A DNA stretch of 64,000 bases, taken from the NCBI GenBank assembly GCA_011033025.1, contig WFMF01000154.1, positions 124,001 through 188,000 on the forward strand, written 5' to 3'. Source of the DNA: Beroe forskalii. Lineage: Eukaryota; Ctenophora; Nuda; Beroida; Beroidae. Shown here piece by piece: positions 57,765 to 64,000 of the stretch. Each line of letters opens with the position of its first letter. Position 1 is the first letter of the stretch. The translations under genes and the position numbers were made by a program. The notes beneath the pieces are model-generated. The model made no database searches. It was not told where the DNA came from and saw only the letters and a program-made list of their open reading frames with translations.

Positions 57765-57977
57765 CTATAAAGGTGTATGGGTATATGACAAACATAAATA
57801 AATTCTGAATATCAATTTTCTAATCCAAAGATCGGAATGGAGAGGGAAGAGACTAAACTGCGAATCATCAGCGGTTACCCTGCAGATGCAAGGTCCTCCC
57901 TTGTCAACTGCGATGAGGTTTTCCATCAGCAGGTGACGAGAGAGAACGGAGAGGTTTCGGCCCACCGTACCCCTCAC
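57765..57977 (-). other. Isolated coding-like exon, faintly VPS36-like
   Basis: The minus-strand frame reads VGRNLSVLSRHLLMENLIAV, then DKGGPCICR and ADDSQFSLFP. It is more GC-rich than the flanks. The pattern (helix, LLxxE, acidic/Gly, CR, DDS, F) weakly recalls the last winged helix of the ESCRT-II subunit VPS36. There is an in-frame stop just upstream, a possible acceptor (GTAAG before CTGTGAGG) and a possible donor (CAGG/GTAACC). No other VPS36 exon is seen between this and 58489. It may be a stray fragment or an upstream exon of EXOC3. Confidence 0.25.
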
Positions 57978-58488
57978 AGCTTACAACTGCAAGGCTGGTA
58001 ATCAGGAAGTTTGAAGTAATCTGATCATTGATCTTTTTATGAACGATTTTAAACTAAGTACACAAATGAAAAACAATAATGGCAGAAACTCTTTGTTTAT
58101 TGATACAGATTACAATACCTTAATCTTTGATAATGGAATAATAATACTTTAAAATGTTGGTTGACAGGTAAATATCATATTACTTACCGAAACTGAACAA
58201 ACGTGCAAAATTTTCAAATTTCAATTACGAAGCATAAATTAAAAAGAAAAAAATTGACATATTTCTAAAAATCGAAATTAAAGTATTTAATAATTACCTA
58301 CCCAATGAATCTATCATAAAGTATTAATGATCGACTTAGATAAGTATGTCGAATGATCCTCAAAATAACCAATAAATATTGTTCCTGTTTAATTTAACTA
58401 CATACATTATACACCTCATCTCTTCTGAATGTTTTACTATTCTATTGCTTTGGTAAAACTTATATTCTTAGGATCAGTAAACCAGTCA

Positions 58489-58605
58489 TCAATCATCGTC
58501 AACAGCACTTGAAGTAAAACACGAGCAAATTTTGATAGTGGCGGCAATGATGCATATGCCAATAACCGAGCCAAGAACAATGTACAGAATGGTTATGGAG
58601 AACAT
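58489..58605 (-). CDS. Possible 38-residue single-pass membrane micropeptide
   Basis: On the minus strand an ATG at 58605 opens a 38-codon frame. It has one strong hydrophobic segment (ILYIVLGSVIGICIIAATIK), a Cys pair (CSCF) just inside the membrane edge and an acidic end (AVDDD). A good acceptor (TTTATTTTCAG) lies a few bases before the start, so the 5' UTR would be spliced, and an overlapping upstream ATG at 58611 lies in another frame. The form (short, single membrane helix, charged tail) is that of sarcolipin/phospholamban-like or SMIM-type micropeptides. I do not recognise a family, and a chance frame cannot be excluded. Confidence 0.4.
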   Translation of the reverse strand: MFSITILYIVLGSVIGICIIAATIKICSCFTSSAVDDD

Positions 58606-59410
58606 GACTCATGACTGAAAATAAATTTTTTAGCGTAATTTATTTGACGATTAACATAATATTATCTCGAAAAAGCAACAAAAACTCTTTTTATGAAGTC
58701 CAAGTAAACAAAAATACACATCAACTTCAAGCATAATCTACTCACTTACACACTATCAAAACTATAAAATCCACAGCGTTTTTGAAGAAGCTGCGAATAA
58801 ATCTATAGAATTAACGTGAAATCAAAAATAAAGTTCATAAATCTGCAAATAAATCGTTCAATCAAAAATACAATCAATGAAAACTTGTAAAAACTGAATA
58901 TAAATCGTCAAAACAAAGGTTCAAAATTTAATTAAAGAATTAAATGTTAATAAAATATACTTCTAATGACTAATGTACTTACCATACTTTATAACTCCAT
59001 TAAAACTCAAAAACGTTCAGTAAATATAAATTGTTCTATTGTTTGAAAATATTAAAATAAACTAGAGGATACAGAAAACAAGCAGAAACAAAAGCGTTTA
59101 AAAATTTGGTTTTAAAACCAAATATGGTCGTTAATACTTTGATAGTGTTTACGTTTAACATTTGCATAAATTTCTCAAATAATTTGACAGTTCAAGGTCA
59201 CTATTACAAACAATAAAAATAATCTATAATAGTGTGTTAATTAAACTCGATAGCGACCGAGCACCCAAAACGGCAGTATACCTGCCAAATACCTGCCAAA
59301 TACCTGCCAAAAGTACACCTATTCGACGAATATCTGGGTTCGATAGATGGAACTATCGCGATATCAATTCTAGGTAAATGAAAGCGTTAAAACGTAATGA
59401 TAGAAAATAA
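58606..59410. other. AT-rich intergenic stretch
   Basis: No exon is seen. ACCTGCCAAAT is repeated three times at 59280-59310. The right end is the 3' UTR region of the F-box gene. Confidence 0.6.
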
Positions 59411-60739
59411 TTAACTGATACTTAATTTCAGTGCTTGCTTGATTAAGTCACAACGGTTGCAAGCGAGCACTCGAAATTTATCTCTGGTACATAAAATTTT
59501 TCCGATGTTCAAGATTTCAAATCGTTCACTACATTCGACCAATTTTTGCAACACAGCTATATCATGACATTCGAGGCCACTAAATGGTTTCAAATTCAGC
59601 TTTCTGACCGATTTGAACGTTGTGGCAACATTCCCCAAGAAGCTGGCGACAACCAATCCCTCGGATCTAGGAACACGACCAGGACATTCTATTGACAGTT
59701 CGGTGAGGTTTTCTAGAGAGGAGAGGGGAGAAAATACCCCGGTATAATCAACTTTACAGTACGAAAACGTCAAAGACTCCAGTTGTGGACATTCAGAAAC
59801 TATAACTGAGATGAAGTCGTCAAAGATGTCTGTCAAAGTCACGGTTAGAGATTTAAGGTTGGGAAATAAATTCAAGAAGGACTTTGTCCGAGCTTTGGTG
59901 TGCGGAGCATTTTCTTCGGATGTTCTTTGTGTCATGATCTCACTGATGACAAGCTTTCTCAGCTTTCCCATTTTACAGTTATTGAGGTTCTCGTCCACTG
60001 AGAGCAAATCCCCGCAACAATTAATACCCAACTCCACTAGAGTGTCCTTCCAATTAATAGCAATTTCCTTGACTACAGAGGCATCAACACAGTTTATATC
60101 AGAGATATCAAGTTTAATCATGGAATTGTTAGCTAAATGCGACACGATTGCCATAAGGCTAACATCAGAACAGTGACATCCATCGCCATTTGACTGTGAG
60201 CCCCATGATCTCAGTGATAACTGCTCTAAGGAATGAGCTGATTCCAAGATCTTTCCTAGGTCTTCCTGACATGCCACATTGCTAAGCACCAAATCTCGTA
60301 TCTTAGTTCGAGTAAGGAAGTCTGCAATCATATCCACATCTGCTTCAGCCAGACTGAATGAGCACTCCAAGGGGTATGCAGAACCACTCTCCAAGTAAAG
60401 ACTCTCTAGATTAGGACAGTGCTGCACAATAGCATCAAAGATTTCCTTGTCGACGGGAACAAGTCCACCGAGATCCAAACAACGCAGAGAACCGTTGTTT
60501 TTCTTGATAATTCCGATAACACTGCTTCTAGTCCTTTTTACAGGAATTAAACTCTCCTTATCCTTCGATAGAGCATTCGTTAGAGCTTTGCTATCGACAA
60601 TCTTTAGGCTGGATATCAAATGTTTGCTCACTTCGAACCAATCTCTACAAGTCCGGGAACTGCTTATCAAATCCACGGCATTGAGATAAGATAAGATATG
60701 GAGTAAACAATCAGTGTTAAGAAGATGAAGCCGTGGCAT
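59411..60739 (-). CDS. F-box/leucine-rich-repeat protein (FBXL type), intronless
   Basis: A single 442-residue frame starts at ATG 60739. The N terminus is an F-box (LLNTDCLLHILSYLNAVDLI, then SSSRTCRDWF), which binds SKP1 in SCF ubiquitin ligases. It is followed by about ten irregular leucine-rich repeats: LRCLDLGGLVPVDKEIFDAI, CPNLESLYLES, LEQLSLRSWGS, LRKLVISEIM, FPNLKSLTVTLTDIFDDFI, CPQLESLTFSYC, LTELSIECPGR and VRKLNLKPFSG. The LRR part would choose the substrate. The protein is cytosolic or nuclear with no membrane segment. The family is clear; I cannot assign a specific FBXL orthologue. Lack of introns contrasts with most neighbours. Confidence 0.88.
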   Translation of the reverse strand: MPRLHLLNTDCLLHILSYLNAVDLISSSRTCRDWFEVSKHLISSLKIVDSKALTNALSKDKESLIPVKRTRSSVIGIIKKNNGSLRCLDLGGLVPVDKEIFDAIVQHCPNLESLYLESGSAYPLECSFSLAEADVDMIADFLTRTKIRDLVLSNVACQEDLGKILESAHSLEQLSLRSWGSQSNGDGCHCSDVSLMAIVSHLANNSMIKLDISDINCVDASVVKEIAINWKDTLVELGINCCGDLLSVDENLNNCKMGKLRKLVISEIMTQRTSEENAPHTKARTKSFLNLFPNLKSLTVTLTDIFDDFISVIVSECPQLESLTFSYCKVDYTGVFSPLSSLENLTELSIECPGRVPRSEGLVVASFLGNVATTFKSVRKLNLKPFSGLECHDIAVLQKLVECSERFEILNIGKILCTRDKFRVLACNRCDLIKQALKLSIS

Positions 60740-61419
60740 CCTTATCAGCTACGATGTGAATTCAGTTGTAGGAAGGGACGTTTTCTTTCTGTGCAAAATA
60801 ACGATGATTTTCTGATCAGTGCAATGTAACGAGCTAGAATAAAGCTTTCGTTCCCACTTAGGTAGCCATTGCTACGGTCCTGTAATGAAAATCATTAATC
60901 AATTGGCTTTGATGAGGTTGAAAAAAATAGGGAACTTTCAAATTTACTACTTTATTAATTCATCTAACAGGAATGAATTGAAGGATAGAATGAAAGAATA
61001 ATATACATACATAACTTGACAGAACGTAAATGTACAAATAATATCATGAATGAAACAATGAATGCTAATTACTAATTAAACTGTAATCAACTATAAAACT
61101 AAAAGCATAAATAGAGAAAATTTCTAAAGTAACAAAAACTTCACCCACATCCTTTAAATTGTACAATTGTGAAACAAATTATAAATACTTTGAGAATAAA
61201 ATTGTAACAGTAAACTTGACGATAATATATAAAACTACATTCAAATAGGATACTCAATAACTCAATAAAACTTTTCAAACTTATTTAGATTTCAGATAAT
61301 GAATCACAGGAAGGCATATCATTGAATTAATGAGGAATTATACAGCAACAATTATATAACTTGCTAAACATTAAGCAAGAAAATAATTATACCTAGCTTT
61401 TCACATTTAAACAACTAAA
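60740..61419. other. Intergenic between F-box gene and RTCA
   Basis: Strongly AT-rich, with no exon. It contains the F-box gene upstream region and the RTCA 3' UTR. Confidence 0.65.
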
Positions 61420-63270
61420 TCAATCTGTCAAATAGGCGTTCTTCAGTCCGATACCATTGCACTCGATAAGGTACGATAGTTCCCCTAGATTACAGTCGGT
61501 GTCCTTGGTGACTGAGAACTGAGCATCAGTGAGGAGCTCCACCACATGGATGGCTGTTTTAGTGTGCATGGTGAGGGGTCCGGTCCTGACCCTGGACACC
61601 CCCGTAGCCAGCCCCATCAGGATGATCATCTGATCCTGCATGTGCACGTCCACACACCCTCCCTCGTCAATGTCCCGGATCAGTTGCTCGGCTGTCTCGC
61701 TCGCCAGCTGCTCCGGCTTCTTCTTGGGGTTCCCATTGCCGCACGCGGTGATGATGCAGTTAGAGCTGGTCTTGGCGGATATGCAGAGCCCCCACCCACT
61801 TCCCGAGCTGTCCTCGTCCCGGTGTAGGGTGCTCTTAACCGGGACCTTGCTGTCCGTGAAGCGACGTTCTACCATCCGTTGTGCGGCGTGCAGACACCGC
61901 TCTCCCAGGGAACTTGGCAACGTGCCACACATGTACACGTCCACAGCCACAGAGGTCACGGTGCCCCGCACGGTGATGTCCACAGGACTCAGCTTCCTGA
62001 CCGGGTCAATGGTGAGCTTCACTTCGCCTCCTCCCTTCGGGTTGAAGCCTCGGAGCACGCTGCTGACGGAGAAGGAAACGCCGAACATCTTGGCGTAGTG
62101 AGCGAAGGTGAAGCGGAAGTAGTCGACAGGGGGCGCAAAGTCGGCGTCAGTTCCGCCCTTGAGATCGAGGGTTGAGGGGAAGGGGGCGTAGAGGAGACAC
62201 GGCAGAATGGTTTGCAGGAGGAGGACTATACTTCCGGCTGTTTTCACGTCCACATTGAACTCCCCTGATCTGATGCACTGCGGGGTTAGGGACACGGAAG
62301 TGGAGCGCAGAGTGTCCCCTACTAACTCCCCTTCACAAGCCACAGCTACCAACTTCAAACCTGAGTGGGAGAGGTATAAATCATAGAGTATAAGTGAAGT
62401 AGTGTTCAGATACTTTGCAGATTTGATGGACTAATTTCAGAGTGAATTGATGCCCAACTTATCAGTTGTCAGAGTTAACCGCAAGATATCGAGGTGAAAG
62501 TCTGCCCTAAAGTGGTTTGAAAGGACACGTGTCAGGCAGCTATGTTATCAAACATCAACCCTCTATCAGTGAAAGATGCCGAGTACCTGCGAGATGTTGG
62601 GCACTGAGTCCCGGCTTAGGTCGGCAGGCCCTGATCTTGGAGATGTTGATAGGTTGAGCTACGATGCAACTCAGAGCTGCCGATATACGGAGGATCTGTC
62701 CTCCTCCCTCCAGAACCGAGCCGTCCACTTCAATAAACTTCTCCTTAGCTCGGGCCTGGTACTTCTTAGGCAGTACCAGGGACAGCTCGGGACTGTGCCA
62801 ACTCACCTGAGGAGGCGGAATTATGACAATTCGGGCATAATAAGACAGAAAATTATATCTTCATTTTTATTATCACAATAATATTGTGATAATAAAAATG
62901 AAGATATAATGAATATTGAAGTACAGTAGAATTTCTGTGAAAATCGTCATATTATGACGATTTTCACAGAAATTCTACTGTACTTTAAATTTTATCGTTA
63001 TGAATTATGATTTAACACTCAAAAAATTCTAAATTACTGACTGATTTACTGATTCGAGGAAATTAAGTAAAAATAACTTACTTCAGGTTCGTTGCCAGTA
63101 CCCCGTTTCCTGTTACCATTACCACCACTAGACTGACTTATTGAGGTGTCCGTGTTGTTACCATGGTATCCCCCCTCGTTACCATGGTACGCTCTCTTGT
63201 TACCACCCCGACCACTGCGACCGTACGGATCACCACGGTTATACACGTCCTTGTACCCGCCTCTAGACAT
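61420..63270 (-). CDS. RTCA: RNA 3'-terminal phosphate cyclase (RTCA), three exons
   Basis: Minus-strand exons: 63270-63082, 62806-62587, 62360-61420, joining in phase to 449 residues. RTCA uses ATP to convert an RNA 3'-phosphate into a 2',3'-cyclic phosphate through a covalent His-AMP intermediate. Family motifs: [40 protein letters not shown], the [10 protein letters not shown] block, and the catalytic His within [11 protein letters not shown]. The enzyme core is usual in length, but an extra N-terminal extension of about 80 residues, coded mainly by exon 1, is Gly/Arg/Tyr/Asn-rich ([20 protein letters not shown]). It resembles an RGG-type RNA-binding low-complexity region, absent from the human protein as I know it. 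The first ATG is at 63270. Intron 1 (63081-62807) contains two perfect palindromes. Confidence 0.93.
62852..62910. repeat. Perfect 59-bp palindrome (29-bp arms, 1-base centre) in RTCA intron 1
   Basis: The left arm 62852-62880 (begins ATTATATCTTCATTTTTATT) is exactly the reverse complement of 62882-62910 around the single base 62881. Confidence 0.97.
62919..62985. repeat. Perfect 67-bp palindrome (33-bp arms, 1-base centre) in RTCA intron 1
   Basis: The left arm 62919-62951 (begins AAGTACAGTAGAATTTCTGT) is exactly the reverse complement of 62953-62985 around base 62952. It begins eight bases after the first palindrome, and its sequence is unrelated to it. Confidence 0.97.
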
Positions 63271-64000
63271 GGCCTCAAATCAGTATTGCGAGGAGTGGTC
63301 ACATTGTAACTGCATCAAAAAAGGGGGGTCACTAGGGTGTCATTGGTACACTTTCAATTTTCATACACCCAAAAAACTTATAACTTTATAAAACAATTCA
63401 TCAAAACTTAGGTACTTCTGTAAAACTGCAAAACTAATAGACCGCCTACAGTTCTCATGACTATATAAGCATACAATAACTCATTTGCGTTATCGAAAAT
63501 AATCAAACTCGGCTAACTCCTCGTGTGGTGATTTTTGATAACACACTTCCGTTAGTTATAAATCACTCAGTATGCGGTGTATATGCTTATTACATCAAGA
63601 GTATAAGGAAATGAATAAGGAAATGCAACTTGAAAGAGACACGCTTAGTACACAAATGATATGAATGCTTATCTGACAACTGATAAAAGGTCTTACAGAT
63701 AAAAAGATAAACAATCAGGATTTTGTAGACACGTACTGATACCATTCCTCCCAGCTAACTGACCAATGAAATGAATCGGAATATTCATTCGTCGGTAATT
63801 TAAGTTAAACAAATTTTCAAACAAAAATGTGTTGAAAATGATTCACAACATTATTGAAGTAAACAAATAATATATATTGGGCTGAAAATATCTTTGGATT
63901 GGGTAGACAGTAGACACATATTATAAAAAAAAGAATTAAATGGGTGTCATTTTGTCACGAGTTTTCAAAAAGCTCTAATCAATACAGCTTGTTAAAAACG
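63271..64000. other. RTCA upstream region to window end
   Basis: AT-rich, with no exon recognised on either strand. It would contain the RTCA promoter. Confidence 0.55.

Noticed and set aside
61546-62175. Plus-strand frames opposite RTCA
   Set aside because: They are shadows of the GC-richer RTCA coding exon.

Overview
This is a metazoan nuclear window. Genes are split by introns with GT/AG borders. The gene set is animal: PHF12, GLRX5, a ZDHHC2/15/20-type palmitoyltransferase, SPRTN, EXOC3 and RTCA. The background is AT-rich and loaded with satellites, minisatellites, small terminal-inverted-repeat elements, a decayed LINE and a Penelope-like element. A marine or early-branching invertebrate is plausible, but I cannot fix the phylum from sequence alone.

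Layout. 1-0.7 kb: a ~174-bp satellite. 1.6-3.0 kb: the main exon of a Baeyer-Villiger-type flavin monooxygenase (+). 3.7-12.6 kb: a complete nine-exon PHF12 gene (+), whose introns carry minisatellites lying directly against splice sites and a decayed second copy of one exon. 13.5-15.7 kb: a broken non-LTR retrotransposon (-). 15.7-23.4 kb: gene-poor, with a 1.7-kb 36-bp satellite. 23.4-34.4 kb: a four-exon gene (+) of uncertain family. Its second intron holds a ~90-bp satellite interrupted by a Penelope-like element with the Naiad domain order (GIY-YIG nuclease before reverse transcriptase). Its last intron is almost wholly minisatellite. 36.5-41.2 kb: two related 23/21-bp arrays in inverted orientation around a 0.6-kb spacer. 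42.2-43.0 kb: GLRX5 (-) with a one-base lesion. 43.9-44.7 kb: a small membrane-protein gene (+), apparently damaged. 45.5-63.3 kb: a denser minus-strand block of ZDHHC, SPRTN, EXOC3, a possible 38-residue membrane micropeptide, an F-box/LRR gene and RTCA.

The genes do not form one pathway. They are ordinary housekeeping functions: chromatin corepression, mitochondrial Fe-S assembly, S-acylation, DNA-protein crosslink repair, exocytosis and RNA end processing. The unusual material is mainly structural. It comprises arrays grown out of intron/exon borders (including about 27 decoy 3' splice sites in PHF12), long perfect palindromes (two back to back in an RTCA intron), a Naiad inserted cleanly in a satellite, an EXOC3 tail with three NPF motifs and a SPRTN with three UBZ-like zinc fingers. 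Two single-base homopolymer losses, in GLRX5 and EXOC3, look more like assembly error than biology.
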